The notes: a model not told the origin generated them from the sequence alone. Positions 1 to 11,336 are shown, counted from the stretch's first letter. The stretch: 64,000 bases of DNA from Exophiala sp. HKRS030 (GCA_023897205.1 JAHWDD010000002.1:3534001-3598000); one strand, 5' to 3'. A program made the numbers and translations.

Positions 1-2
1 GT

Positions 3-182
3 GAACGAAGAGCAGAATACATTGCTTCTCTGGAAGGAGAAAACGACGTCGTGGTGGTTGGAACAAGCGAACTCGGTGGTGTCGATACCAGAGATGATGA
101 CACCAAAAGTGTCTCGAGTGTTGGAAAACAAGCATTGGAAACATCACAATTTGATGCAGTCAACATTGACTCGAAGGGGTGA
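3..182 (+). CDS. Possible 3' end of a gene cut by the window edge
   Basis: An open frame enters from the left edge and stops with TGA at 180-182. It starts ERRAEYIASLEGEN, which resembles the arginine-rich linker and short coiled coil found after fungal Zn2Cys6 DNA-binding domains, then runs into a polar, Asp/Ser-rich tail. The zinc cluster itself would lie outside the window, so identity as a transcription factor is only a guess. A donor-like GTGACT at 180 could splice the frame onward into the open frame at 204-536. If it is a regulator it would sit next to the phenolic-degradation genes, which is a common arrangement. Confidence 0.25.
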   Translation, partial: ERRAEYIASLEGENDVVVVGTSELGGVDTRDDDTKSVSSVGKQALETSQFDAVNIDSKG

Positions 183-800
183 CTTGAAAGAATTCTCCGT
201 ATCGTGCAGCAGATTTGTAGTCAACACTATAACAACTGTATGAAGGGGGGAAATATCCATGTACTTCCCCGCGAAATCAAGCCGCGGGTCCGGGATTCTG
301 TGGGGTTATCAGCTGTGACACTTTCCTTGCACAGTAATGAAATTGCCTGTTACGGAAGAGCTCAATTTTTCGAGCCCCAACGAGGTGTCCTTTGTGCTGA
401 TGGGTTGTCAGTTGTGACACTTGCACTTTCCTTGTACAGTAATGAAGTTGCCTATTACGGCACTTTTCAGTTTTTCGAGCCCCAACGAGGGGCTTTTGTG
501 CTTTTTCTTCGATTCGGTGAAGTTACATGCGGTTAGGCCCCCCCCGGATCGTCATCGCTAATCTGTAGATCCGGAGATTAAAGCCATGCGTTCTACTTTC
601 TGCGGTCCGCTCTGATGATGATAGGCGAGAATCCACGTCTGATCATACTTGAAGTACAGGGTTAACTTAGTTAACACAAGTTCACCATTGCGGTGGTGGG
701 CCTTGAGGGTTGTACTCGTACGCAAGGCTGACTCGGATTATGGGGGCGAAAAAACCATTGCCCTCCCGCCAAATTTGCGCAAAGTGCCCCAGTCCACAGT
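183..800. other. Intergenic, holds the tandem duplication
   Basis: Apart from the duplicated unit and its open frame (204-536), nothing recognisable is seen. The right end is the 3' flank of the minus-strand FAD monooxygenase. Confidence 0.5.
302..505. repeat. Two-copy tandem duplication, about 100 bp per unit
   Basis: Two neighbouring copies (about 302-401 and 402-505) share long stretches, for example TTTCGAGCCCCAACGAGG at 368-385 and 473-490. The offset is 99 bases at the left end and 105 bases at the right end because of a 6-base insertion. Both offsets are multiples of three, and the plus-strand frame 204-536 stays open through both copies, so the duplication could be coding. No known protein family is recognised. 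Confidence 0.75.
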
Positions 801-3007
801 TCATGATCCCAAGATACTCTTCATGACATGGACCAGCTTGTCAGAGACATTATTTGCCATCTTCAAACTCCTCCACGCCACGAAATTGTCAGGTCGCACA
901 AGCACGCATCCATCCTCTTCGACTTCTCGAAGCTTGTACCAGTCACCATAAACCGCCTCGTACTCGAGCCCGTAACCGATGAAGAAAACCGCAATCTCGA
1001 GATTCAACGTTTTCTTCACATGTTTCGCGGCCGTCCTCCAAGCATCACCGCCGTGACCTGTGAAAAGGACGAATCGTCCTTTTCCAGCCAGATCAAGCGT
1101 GGACAGCTGCGTCGCAGTAGGGACGGCGGTGTTGAGCCACGCGTGAGGCAATCGACAGCCCGGGTACGTGTGTGGCTCGTGATACAGTACCGCATCGGCG
1201 GGAAGTTGTGGTGGAGAATCTCCAGCATCTCGAAAAATTGCCGACGATTCATACCGCTGGCCCATGTCCGAACCTTGGGCCAAAAATTCATGACATGCAG
1301 CTCTCATACCATCCGTAAGTGCTTTGCGTCTTTCGCGTCCTCGATCCGAAACTTCATCGAGTTTAGCTAGATCTTTGATCCGGTCTTCCACAGAAGGATG
1401 GAGGAAACCAAGAGCTTCAAAGACTGGAAAATGTTCACGCAAGGAAGCATTCGCTCTACAGTCAGTAGAGAAGGCCCACCATTAGTACCTAGCTTCAGTA
1501 TTTGGGTTTGTGAAGTAGTAACAACTCACCTTTGTACAACACCTGCTCCAACAGCTTGTCGCTCTGTACTATATGTGTTCAAGAGTGATGGGGTTGCGAC
1601 GCCTGTCATTCCCCGATGGTCAATTAGCGTTGTCGGCTCATCACATAGAAGAGAAAAGCACTGACCTTTTTCAACCAGGGCAATTTTCCAAGCAAGATTC
1701 GCAGCATCTTGTATACAGGTGTTCGAACCAAGTCCATTCATAGGTGGATGTCGATGTACAGCATCCCCAAGACAATGGCTGTTTTTTGTCATCAAAGCAA
1801 CAAGTATTAGCATCCGCCCCCCTTTTTCTCTTTCATCGCCTGGTAATAGGATTTGAACTTACACTCGACCTTTGGAGTATTTTTCTGCAACTGTCTCGTT
1901 GATGATCCATTTATCGACACGCAGTATGTCGACCGCGATGGAAGGATCTCCCATGACTTTCTTGACCTGATCCATCACCTGATCTCGGGACGGCATGAAT
2001 TCAGCTGGACATCCAGGCTTGAACATCATGATGACCAGCCACTCGTACCACGGCTTGACCATGCGCACGATCGACCAACCTGCGAAATCGGGCATTTCAG
2101 CGTCAGGTTGGATCACGTAGTGCAGATTCCCCGTCCTCGTCTTCATGAGATTCGACAGGTCCGCACGGAGGAGAACGTTCAATGCAATCCCCTGGCTCGG
2201 CTCGACTTGCATGGGCAACTGAAGTTGTTTGACCACGACGCTGTTGGCCCCATCTGCGCCGTAGAGATACTTTGCTTTGATTCGGTGGGTTGTTTTGAAG
2301 ATACGGTCCTCGACTTCGGCCATGACAAAATTTGGGTCTGAATCGTCAAACGACACAAGACGGGTCCCGAAACGACACGGGAAGCCATGTTGCGTCGCGT
2401 ATCTGAGGAGGACCGGTTCGGCAAGGGTTTGCGGTAGTTCGACGTGTACGCAGGGGCTGCAGCGTTCAAAGTCACCCTTTTCACAGACTCGGGGTCAGCA
2501 TCGTACCATTTTGTACCAGTGTTGGTACGTGATTGCTAGGCAAGTACTCACAGCACGTTCTGGTCCTGTTCCCCAAGAATGGATGCGACCAAACTCTCTC
2601 CCTGCCATTGTGCTGCACCATCTGGTATGGCTCTTTTCGGGCCCAGTGTATCCAAGTTTCATGATTTCCTTTTCCACATCAGGGTCCAAATCTCGAAGAC
2701 ATTCTGGTTGATCATGGGCATGTCAGCATTAGGGTCCATGGCCATTTGAAAGATCCACGCTTCGCATCTCGACTCACCCATGGCTGGTTGGTTAATGATA
2801 TGTGCTCTCGGTGTATGTGCTGAAGTCGGAGCACTACTGATGATCAAACCTTTGAGACCTTTTTTCCTCTCTCTCTCTTCAGTTACTGTTCTCGAACCGA
2901 CTCTTGTGGGAATTTTTACCTTGTTTCCCCAAAAAGCAAGCCAATGATGCTCCTGCCGGACCAGCCCCGACGATGAGATGGTCGACTTCCAGCACATTAG
3001 AAGCCAT
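801..3007 (-). CDS. FAD-dependent aromatic monooxygenase, phenol 2-monooxygenase type
   Basis: Class A flavoprotein hydroxylase, expected to add an ortho hydroxyl to a phenolic ring using NADPH and O2. Seven exons read in frame: 3007-2920, 2849-2778, 2703-2552, 2476-1863, 1778-1666, 1602-1530 and 1455-801, giving 588 residues, a usual length for the family. The N-terminal Rossmann motif GAGPAG is at about residues 14-19, the DG motif (YGADGANS) at about 179-180 and the FAD-ribityl motif GDAVHRHPP at about 313. The last exon matches the thioredoxin-like C-terminal domain of phenol hydroxylases. The ATG at 3007 directly precedes the Rossmann strand. It is divergent from the ring-cleavage dioxygenase at 3921, which suggests a shared promoter and pathway. 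The exact substrate (phenol, resorcinol, a chlorophenol or a hydroxybenzoate) cannot be told from sequence. Confidence 0.9.
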
Positions 3008-3920
3008 GATTTGAGATCGACAATCTGTAATTGACAGAATCGACTTTTTTCGGCCACCAGAGGAGATTTCTCAGCTTCGCTTATGTCAAAGAGATGATGG
3101 CGAAGTCTTTGTGTTTAAGTTCTCAATTTGTAAACCAGAAGAGACAGGTTACACTCGTTCAACCCCCCTTCCCCCTGGAAATGGAAGTAAAAGGCTCACA
3201 CGTACAACTTATTTGTTCCCTCGTAAGGCTGATGTCGGGTCATGTACCTTTTGTATACTAGGCAACTTGAGTCAGCGTTTGCGATCCTTCAGCTGAAACA
3301 AAGTCCTGTCTTGATACGAACCTCAAGAGACAGGCTTACATGTACACAGTATGTTGATCTTGATCAGCACAGCCTAGCGTGCCCCGTGGAGTAAGGTGGC
3401 GTTAAAAGCCCATGATGGTCGGAATGATCCGATACTCGTATCCTCCTCTGCTGGTCAGGTACCTAGAATGAGGCAAGGTCCAACAGACGGGGCACGGTAA
3501 TACCAGTACGTTATCCGCTCACATGTGCCGGATTATTAAACCATTGTTCATGGAACCAAATTCTGGGGTTACTCCGCCATGAATTGAAGGCGCTCATTGT
3601 AAATTTAGTCATCATGGCTGTACAAGGTAGCGGGAAGGGTTCCGTCTTCCCTTCGGGACCCCATTTTCAGCCTTTGGACCAGGATTACGGAATCAAGAAA
3701 ACCTGTGAAGTCGTGTAGAGTATAAGTTTATGGAGACTCGCTCATGGTAATGTGAACTGTAAAGGAAGTGGACACAAGTCGATCCACATTAAATCGATGC
3801 AAATTGGTCTTTTTATAACACGGAAAGGAATTGTTGATCGTTTGCATACGTTGCCATTGTCGAAATCAATGCAATCATCGTAAAGGGGGGTCCGCAAAGT
3901 GTCGCGGAAGAAAAATCACA
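3008..3920. promoter_or_regulatory. Divergent intergenic region between monooxygenase and dioxygenase
   Basis: About 0.9 kb separates the two divergently read catabolic genes, so it should carry both promoters. No regulator binding site can be named with confidence. Short ORFs here show no family resemblance. Confidence 0.5.
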
Positions 3921-5017
3921 ATGTCGAAAGAAAATAGCAAACTTCAAGATCTCACTGCAGAAAACCTAACTCGGCACGTCATCAAGACGTGTACCTCGAA
4001 CGTTTCGAATGAGAGAACCACAGAGTTGATATCAGGATTGATTCAACATTTACACGACTATGTACGGGAAGTTCAATTGAAGCCTGGAGAGTGGGAGGCA
4101 GGATGGCAATATCTCACCGAGGTGGGTACCGAAGTCTACAATTGCTCCTTACAGTACGGAACAGCAAGCTACAACTTTGACACTGTTTAGACAGGACAAT
4201 TCTGTACACCAGACAGGCAGGAGATGGTCTTGTTGTCCGACGTCCTCGGCATCTCCGCTCTCGTGGACACGATCAATTCGGCGCAAGCAAGGTCGAGCAT
4301 CGCCACCGAATCTTCGGTCTTGGGACCGTTTCACAACGACGCCGACGTCTTGGAGAACGGGGCGTCGATCGGGTCCGAAGGTGTCATCGGTGAACCGATG
4401 CTGATTCACGGCACGGTCAAATCTACGGACGGGGAACCGATCCAAGGAGCGACGGTCGACGTGTGGGAGACCAACGGTAACGGATTTTACGACATGCAAG
4501 ACCCGAATCGAGACGGACCCGACTGTCGTGGCATCTTCCGTACCGACGAGCAAGGTCGATATTACCTTTTGGGGGTGAAGAGTGTGGATTACAACATCCC
4601 CAATGAAGGTCCCGTCGGAAAGTTGTTGAAGATATTGGATAGGAATGTCACTCGCCCGGCGCATGTGGTAAGTTCCCCCTCGAAAAAAAGAAAAACCTGG
4701 ACATTTTGCGATGCGAGAGGGGGTGTCGACAATGGATCTATGCTGACTCTGGTTTCTTCCTGCAGCACTTCCAGTTACGACATCCCGATTACCTCGATCT
4801 GACCACGGCCTTGTACTCTTCGGAAAGCGATCATATCACGACGGACCCAGTGTTTGGAGTCAAGACTTCCCTTGTCAAAGACTTTCAAAAATTCGATCGA
4901 CTACCGGAAAAGGTTTTGGGTTATGATCTTCGCTCGTCTCCCCTTGCGCAACCGGAATCTGTGGCCAAGAATGGTATATGGTCATTGGAACATGACTTTG
5001 TGCTTCTGCGGAAATGA
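3921..5017 (+). CDS. Intradiol ring-cleavage dioxygenase (hydroxyquinol/catechol 1,2-dioxygenase)
   Basis: Non-heme Fe(III) enzyme that opens catechol or hydroxyquinol between the hydroxyl groups, giving a muconate or maleylacetate feeding the beta-ketoadipate route. Exons 3921-4125, 4195-4667 and 4766-5017 encode 309 residues. The N-terminal helical linker of the family is present (SKENSKLQDLTAENLTRHV), then the beta-sandwich domain. The four iron ligands are visible: Tyr167 (NGFYDMQ), Tyr201 (VDYNIPNEGPVG), His225 and His227 (RPAHVHF), with spacing nearly the same as in bacterial catechol dioxygenases. The length and the partner flavin hydroxylase favour hydroxyquinol over catechol as substrate, but this is inference. 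All iron ligands are intact, so the enzyme should be active. Confidence 0.92.
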
Positions 5018-5155
5018 AACACCCTCGCAACGTTCAAACACCCTTTTTGTTTTCAGATTGAACCCGGCATCTTTTCCCCAAAACTCTGGAAAAGGAACTA
5101 TCAGTTCTCCTTTTGGTTCATATGGATCTGGTTCGCGGTATATGAAGTCACCGGA

Positions 5156-6085
5156 TTAGGGCAAATCTTCCGGACTTACCTTTGTCTTGTACTGTACGGC
5201 ACCTTCGAGAGGTTTCTCCCATGTCTGTCGACCTCCTGCAAAGCTTTCCCATTCTGGATTCGGAATTTGGGGATACTACTCAAAGAGTTACCCAAGATTA
5301 GTATGGATGTCACCGGTGTCATGGTAGATGTGCTCGTCGTCACACAATGAAGATGTCTGCTGGGTTGGAATGACTGATATGATCGTCACATACAATACCT
5401 AATTTGAGGACAACCTTCCCGCTGTAAAGAGGTGTTATGCTCATGATGGGTACTCCGCACGTTTGACAAAAATATCTTGATGTTATCATGTTACAAGTAA
5501 GCATATCAGCCGATACGGTAGACGTTGTGATCTCTCATTGAAAAGATCGACCTTGGGGCGCAACGCACCTTGACACGGGGGTCCCGCTTAGTGTCTCTGG
5601 ATCCTGTCTGCAAGTCAACATCAAGTCTCTTGTTGGAACAGCAGAATGTATTGGCCTAAACAAATTGTACAAAACTCACATCGTATTTCTTGAGGTTGTC
5701 TTTGCCCTTTGGAAACTCGACTTTGTCCGATTCAATGATCAAATTACATCCGAATCTAGCAGACCGCGTTCGTGAGTATTATACTGCGATAGAACAGTCT
5801 CGCCAGGTTTCAAGATGTAGAAGTATTTTCGGCCGGGTCAACCATTTAGAGGGGGCCAACTTACACCCCACCAGCGACCTTGCGACAATTGGAACAGTGA
5901 CACAAGTGTCCTCTTCTCTTGTCGCCGAATAAGTTATCATCGTTGACTTTGACTTGAACAGCTAACATCATAGAAATATCATTTCAGCAACTCCATTCAA
6001 ATGATTTTCGTGGAGTTGTGGGTGGACACAAGGGGGCTCAACACTGTGGTCGAGTCATACCTTTGCAAAGACACTGTCCTTCCAT
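5156..6085 (-). CDS. GFA/CENP-V-type zinc-binding protein (glutathione-dependent formaldehyde-activating family)
   Basis: Small zinc-ribbon protein of the Gfa-like (Mss4-like fold) family. Six exons were assembled from consensus splice sites: 6085-6061, 5961-5865, 5755-5680, 5603-5569, 5475-5394 and 5275-5156, giving 144 residues. Zinc-ligand cysteines are all present: CLC near residue 5, HLCHCSNCRK, and YFCQTCGVP. The conserved C-terminal pattern WEKPLEGAVQY ends the domain. The gene is invisible as a single ORF because every exon is short. The last exon could end a few codons earlier if a GTAAGT just before the stop is used. Family members are often uncharacterised, and a formaldehyde-glutathione role is not established for fungal paralogues. 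It sits between the dioxygenase (convergent, 138 bases apart) and the transporter, so a role in handling a reactive pathway product is possible. Confidence 0.88.
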
Positions 6086-6874
6086 TGTTGAATTTATTGA
6101 TGTTCTATGATCCTGTGACCTGCCACTCTATGATGAAGGAAAAAAAGACGACAAGACTCAAGAAAAGTGTACGATTCAATTCAATCAATCAAGAGGATGT
6201 CTCATTCGAGTACAAATTTGGTCTCAATGACAACAATCGTCGTCGTTGACTTTCTGATCGTGCGGGGCGACGACGAGACGATGATGACCGATTCCGATTC
6301 CGGGGTCCAATTTGACGAACTCTTTACCGGCTTTCGACTGATTTCACGGCTATCAAAAGGTCTCCAAGTCAGCAGTAAGCCTTTCTGCCAACTATCTACT
6401 CGTGCAACAACACACAAGTACTCACAGAAGGTCCCCGGTCAATGTCCGAGGTGTTAGGTAATGGATGCCCGTGAACCCATCCACGATGTACGAAATCAAC
6501 CCGCGGCAAATGGTGACGGCATCGTGAAGGATGTACGGACTTTCACTCATCAAGGACAAAAACCCACAGATGATTCGCTTGCACGCTTACGACGGCTCCA
6601 GCTTCTTCGACTCCGCAATTCTGTGCACAGGTTCATGATGATGAGCCAATCTTCAACTTCCGGAGTAAGAAAGATTTTGTTGACATTTTTATAACACCAG
6701 AGTTCTTGTACACAAATTGCTTTGTTTCTGCATCTTCGTGCCTGTCCGTCACCTCAAATCGCACTATCTCGAGAGCAAGGGTGAATCGGCACGATCGACT
6801 TACGATAGTTGATGGTATTGGGGTATGACGGTTGGCTGTCGAAATTTGTGATTGATTGAGAATTTTTTGAACCC
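6086..6874. other. Unassigned 0.8-kb interval, possibly holding a small spliced gene
   Basis: No complete gene could be built. The minus strand reads plausibly coding between about 6570 and 6430 (segment CRGLISYIVDGFTGIHYLTP) and ends at a donor-like GTGAGT. A second minus segment near 6330-6240 reads FVKLDPGIGIGHHRLVV. The frames do not join cleanly and stops lie upstream. The plus-strand frame 6167-6457 is also open. The right part should include the promoter of the MFS gene. Confidence 0.3.
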
Positions 6875-8413
6875 ATGAAAAATGTCGCCACACGGCTCAC
6901 GACGTTGAACCATCGGGAAGAATCACCAAACATTATGGAGCACCCGTCAGCTTCAAACATGAACATTGAAGGCGTCGACGATGAAACCAAACAAAATGTC
7001 GACGACAGATTTATTGCCAACCACCAGTACACTTCTTCTTTTCCTCCTCCTCCTGAAGGAGAAGAAAAGGTCGAAATCGGACAGAATCCTCCTAGCCCTC
7101 CAACATCTACAGAGTTCATTCCACCCAATGGTGGTCTCGAAGCATGGCTTTTGGTCGTGGCATTGTTCTTGATTTTTGCTAATACCTGGTAAGAATTTTC
7201 TTTTGCCGTCCGTCCTTTTGCTACTCGCATAATCCTTCGCGAGGGAACCGCCCTGACAGTATTTTGTCGCAGGGGTACAACGTCAACGTTTGGTGCTTTC
7301 CAAGCGTTCTATATCCGCGATTTACTATCCACCGAGTCGACGTCCGCCATATCGTGGATCGGAAGCGTCCAGGCGTTCCTCGTCGTCTTTATCGGTGTCT
7401 TTGCGGGTCCGTTATTCGACATGGGATGGATCAGGCCCATGGTGTTCTCTGGGTCGTTTCTCACCGTGTTTGGCATGTTCATGACCAGCGTTTCCCATTC
7501 CTACTACCAGGTCTTTTTGGCCCAGGGGGTCTGCGTCGGTTTTGGATCTGGCCTCACCTACGTCCCGACTTTGGCGATAGTGTCCAAATACTTTACGACC
7601 CGACGACCCATTGCCATCGGCGCCGGGGCTGTGGGTTCCAGCGTTGGAGGTGTGGTCTTTCCAATCATGTTTCGACAACTCCAACCTCGAATCGGGTTCG
7701 GGTGGACGGTGAGGTCTCTGGCATTCATAAACCTGGCATTTGCCGTCGTCGCTTGCGTCATCCTTGGACGACATGCCGGCCAGAAGACACGACAGGCACG
7801 TTCGCTGGTCGACACGGCCGCGTTCCGATCCGCCGTCTTTGTCCAGTGGACTTTGGCCTTGTTCATGCTGTACCTGGCGTACTATGTCCCGTTGTTCTTC
7901 ATCGTGTCGTACTCTCGGTACGGACTGGGGAGTGGCGAGGATTTTGCGTTTTACATGTTGGCCGTGTTGAACGGGAGCTCGACCGTCGGACGGACGGTAC
8001 CATACCTGCTGGGACAAAAGGTCAAACCCATCTACACTCTTATTTTCTCTTCCCTCCTCGGGGTCATCCTGCTCTTCTCCTGGATCGCCGTCCACACGAG
8101 ACCAGCATTCGTGGTGTGGTGCGTGCTGTGGGGGTTCGTGGCGGGCGTCCTGGTCACGGCACCCACCTCGACGGTCGCCCATCCTCTGTTGTCGCCCTCG
8201 TTGGACGTGGTCGGTACTAGACTCGGGATGAGTTGGTCCGCCGCATCAATTGGCACCGTCATCGGTGCACCCATAGCCGGAGTGTTGGTGGATGTGTCGA
8301 CGGGAAACTTTGTTCACGGTCAGGTGTTTGGCGGTGCAGTGATGGCCGCCGGTGCAGCCTTTTTGATTCGGCCCCTGATCGCAATTGAGCGGTACGACAG
8401 GAGAAAAGGCTGA
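6875..8413 (+). CDS. MFS transporter, monocarboxylate (MCT/SLC16-like) type
   Basis: Plasma-membrane carrier of the major facilitator superfamily, expected to move a small acid or aromatic acid with protons. Exons 6875-7188 and 7273-8413 give 484 residues, or 464 if the second in-frame ATG at 6935 is used. The first exon is a polar cytosolic tail ending in the first membrane helix (LEAWLLVVALFLIFANTW). The splice restores W-G-T-T-S-T-F-G-A-F-Q, typical of fungal MCT-like proteins. About twelve hydrophobic helices follow. The tail-to-tail neighbour at 8544 is a permease, and the nearest upstream genes are the ring-cleavage enzymes, so a role in import of the phenolic substrate is likely but unproven. 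Confidence 0.88.
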
Positions 8414-8543
8414 CTCGCTCCCCTAGACACCAGATGTTGACGAAGAAGATAGCTGGTGTATCCAATGGACTCAGTTTTCATTATTTGATTCTGTATGGAG
8501 GCCCTAACGACATAGTTCCTCTGCTGCCATTGTGACAAGTATT

Positions 8544-10262
8544 CTAGTCTGTCTTCTGCAACCCACCTGTTCTAATACCTTCAACGAACGCCACAGGAGC
8601 AGTGAAATGTTTCTTGCCGTGCAGTAGATAGGTGACAAAACTCAAAACAATGACCCCCGCCCACACGGCAGGGGCCCAGTTCGCATCGCCTGTGTCGACA
8701 GGCAAACTCGACGGGAAACAACTAAACACAACCGCAAAGGCGGAGTAAAAGAAGGCAAAGAGATTGACAGCGAGTCCATACCGTCCGAGGCTCCAGCGTG
8801 CAGGTGGGAGCGGATGTCCCTTGATCCTCTTCAGACAGAGGCACCCGATACTCAGCATGTACGTGCTCAGTAAAGCCAACAAGGTAAGTGAGATGATTAT
8901 GTTGAATGCGGTCGTGCTGGCGAAATTGATCAGGCACAACACGCCCGACCAGAATGCGGTCACGTAAACGGCGTTGAAGGGGATGTTGCGTGACTTTTCC
9001 ATCTTGCTCAGCCACCGCGAAAAGGGGAACCCTCGATCTCTTGAAAACGCAAACACTTCTCGACTCGTGGTGGCCAAGGCGGTGATGTTGCCCGAAAACA
9101 CGAGCACGAGGAGCATGACCGTAAGTACGTACGCGACGGCCGAGCTGTCGGTGTTGATGAAGAGTTGGATATATGGGATCTCTGCGTCGAGAGTCTCCTC
9201 GAGGCTGCCGATACAAAAAAGCATCGTGATCAACATTATGATGCCCAGAAGGACGTTGAGGATGAAGGACCACCACATGACGCGAGGTACAGTCAGGCCC
9301 GCATCGGCCACTTCTTCGGAAATGTGGCATGCTGAGTCCGAACCTAGAAACGCAAGAGGTGTCAGGAGAAGAAGAAATCCCCCAAAAATGGAAGAGACGA
9401 TTGCTTGGGACTTACCCAAGTTACAATACAATACTGAAACCTGAGACACTAGACATGCCGTTCCTATGTTCCCCCATCCACCATTGTCAACAAAGGTGGC
9501 AAAGACATCTTTGGCGCTGTTCTTCGGACACATCACCCACAGAGGAACGAGCGTCGCGACAAAACAAAGAACATGTCCGACCAGCGACACCGTCTCGATC
9601 ATGGGAAGACTCCTAGCGCCCCAGGTGTTGAAGAAGATGGTGATGACCAAAAAGGCAATACTGAGTAGCGTGTACTGCCAGTTTGGAAAGACGAAGTTTT
9701 GGTCTCCGATCTCGACGAGGCTCTGGACCAAGGTGCTGCACACGAAGACCGAACTGGCCACACTGGCTAGCCATCCCAGCGTGCTCATCCATCCGGCAGA
9801 GTAACTCAAGAATTTTTGGTACTGAGGTGGTGCGAACTCACTGACCCAATGGTACTGACCACCGCTGGTGGGTGCCATGGATTCCATCTCGGCCAGACTC
9901 GCGACGATGCTGCTGTAGCATACGACGGTGCCGAGGAACGTCCAAAACAGACCGGCGAATCCACCGTTGACGAGGCCCGATGCCAGGGATACGAGGACAA
10001 ACTCCCACGTCGCCATGTAGATTGAGATGAAGCCCAGTGTCGAGATGAAGGAAAAGTTTCTCTTGAACTCTTGCTTCTTGCCCAGCCGGAACATGTCTTT
10101 GATGTCGTGGGATGTGTCACCGTAGATGGCGTCGACATTGCCCAGGACGTTGTCGTCGACCGGTCGAATTCCATCGTCAATGCGATCACCTGTATCTCGA
10201 ACAAAAATGTTCTTGTCGTCGTTGTACTCGGACAGCACGGTTGGATCGTGCCGAGAAGACAT
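8544..10262 (-). CDS. APC-superfamily permease, fungal GABA/choline transporter group
   Basis: Amino-acid/polyamine/organocation carrier. The frame is open over its whole length (572 codons), but an intron at 9415-9344 (GTAAGT...CTAG, 72 bases, no in-frame stop) interrupts a conserved segment. Removing it joins CNL to GSDSACHISEEV, the family motif, and leaves 548 residues. The signature after helix 3, MAPTSGGQYHW, is typical of the HNM1/Uga4-like group. Twelve membrane helices are expected, with a charged N-terminal cytosolic tail of about 70 residues. The start is the ATG at 10262. Substrate (choline, GABA, another amine) cannot be decided. It may belong to the catabolic island or only neighbour it. 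Confidence 0.88.
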   Translation of the reverse strand: MSSRHDPTVLSEYNDDKNIFVRDTGDRIDDGIRPVDDNVLGNVDAIYGDTSHDIKDMFRLGKKQEFKRNFSFISTLGFISIYMATWEFVLVSLASGLVNGGFAGLFWTFLGTVVCYSSIVASLAEMESMAPTSGGQYHWVSEFAPPQYQKFLSYSAGWMSTLGWLASVASSVFVCSTLVQSLVEIGDQNFVFPNWQYTLLSIAFLVITIFFNTWGARSLPMIETVSLVGHVLCFVATLVPLWVMCPKNSAKDVFATFVDNGGWGNIGTACLVSQVSVLYCNLGKSQAIVSSIFGGFLLLLTPLAFLGSDSACHISEEVADAGLTVPRVMWWSFILNVLLGIIMLITMLFCIGSLEETLDAEIPYIQLFINTDSSAVAYVLTVMLLVLVFSGNITALATTSREVFAFSRDRGFPFSRWLSKMEKSRNIPFNAVYVTAFWSGVLCLINFASTTAFNIIISLTLLALLSTYMLSIGCLCLKRIKGHPLPPARWSLGRYGLAVNLFAFFYSAFAVVFSCFPSSLPVDTGDANWAPAVWAGVIVLSFVTYLLHGKKHFTAPVAFVEGIRTGGLQKTD

Positions 10263-11336
10263 GTCAGGGCCGTCCGCTGTCCTAGGGATTTAAGATAGAT
10301 ATGCTAATCCCCTTTCAATACGGTAATAGCTCAGTTAAACACCACTGTAGAACGTGTTACCGGAGATAGAGGTTCAACATGACAAGGGTCTGAGGTGTGG
10401 GTGTGTGGGTGGTACAAGATCAAAGTGTCGACAGAGTCGCACAGCGTCGGCATGCGAATGCGAATGCGAAACTACACAAAATGCTCACGAGGACAAGTGA
10501 AAAGAATCTGCATCGCGAAAAATGTCCATGGTAGTCTTGAAAATCCACCTTCCCGATTCGACTTGGGACTGAAGCATTATAAACCAATGGACGCGATATG
10601 CGCTGGGCTGATAACGAAATGCTGGTTGCTCCAGATTAGCTAGCTATTGTAGGGTCAATTCGCATGATAAGAGCTGAGGTAATGGAAATGATACCTACAA
10701 AGCTTGAATCACTTAATACGGGAATATTGGTTTCAATAAGACTGTATATCAGGATTCTCATCCTTATCCGAGTGAATGACGACCCCCTGAGGCAGTAGAA
10801 GGCCGGAGAACTGGACTCGCAGCCTTGGCCCCCCTCCTTCGACATACACAGCCTTGCTCCCCTTTGATTCCAGCCATTCTCGGGAGCTCTTGTAAGAGGC
10901 TAGTATGCGCCATTTACCTTCCATGCATCAGAGTGTGACTTATTTCCTCTCGAGACAGACAATCTGCGTTCGTCTGTTACTGCTACAATCTCCGCAGGGT
11001 CGAAGCCAAGGTACTCGGTTCTGAGGAGCAATGTATAGGCGAAATTTTCAACGAATGTGGATAGACATGACAGAAGAGACAAGCACAAGTATCGAGTATT
11101 CTGGATACAAAATTGATACATTTAGTTCTTCCCAAAGGTCTGTTTACTTGGCTTCAAATCTGGCATTGACATCACACAAAATTTCATTCATCCACACAAG
11201 ATTAGGTTGAAAAACAGGTCAAAAAATCTTAGAACCTTCCCCCAGCAACGCCGCGCAGTTTCCCAAAATTATGACATATCCCAATCTCTCAAGATCAGAA
11301 AAGACTGGAGAAAGTCATTTCATCTCCACACATCTC
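10263..11336. other. Intergenic between permease start and P450 stop
   Basis: About 1.07 kb upstream of the permease and downstream of the P450. Only short unconserved ORFs are seen, with no RNA gene or repeat recognised. Confidence 0.5.

Noticed and set aside
1..243. ORF 1-243 in frame 1
   Set aside because: Frame 3 at the same place is more protein-like and ends at 182. Frame 1 has low-complexity Trp/Lys content without family resemblance.
7264..8220. 318-codon plus-strand ORF in another frame of the MFS gene
   Set aside because: Arg/His-rich out-of-frame shadow. The frame ending at 8413 carries the membrane helices.
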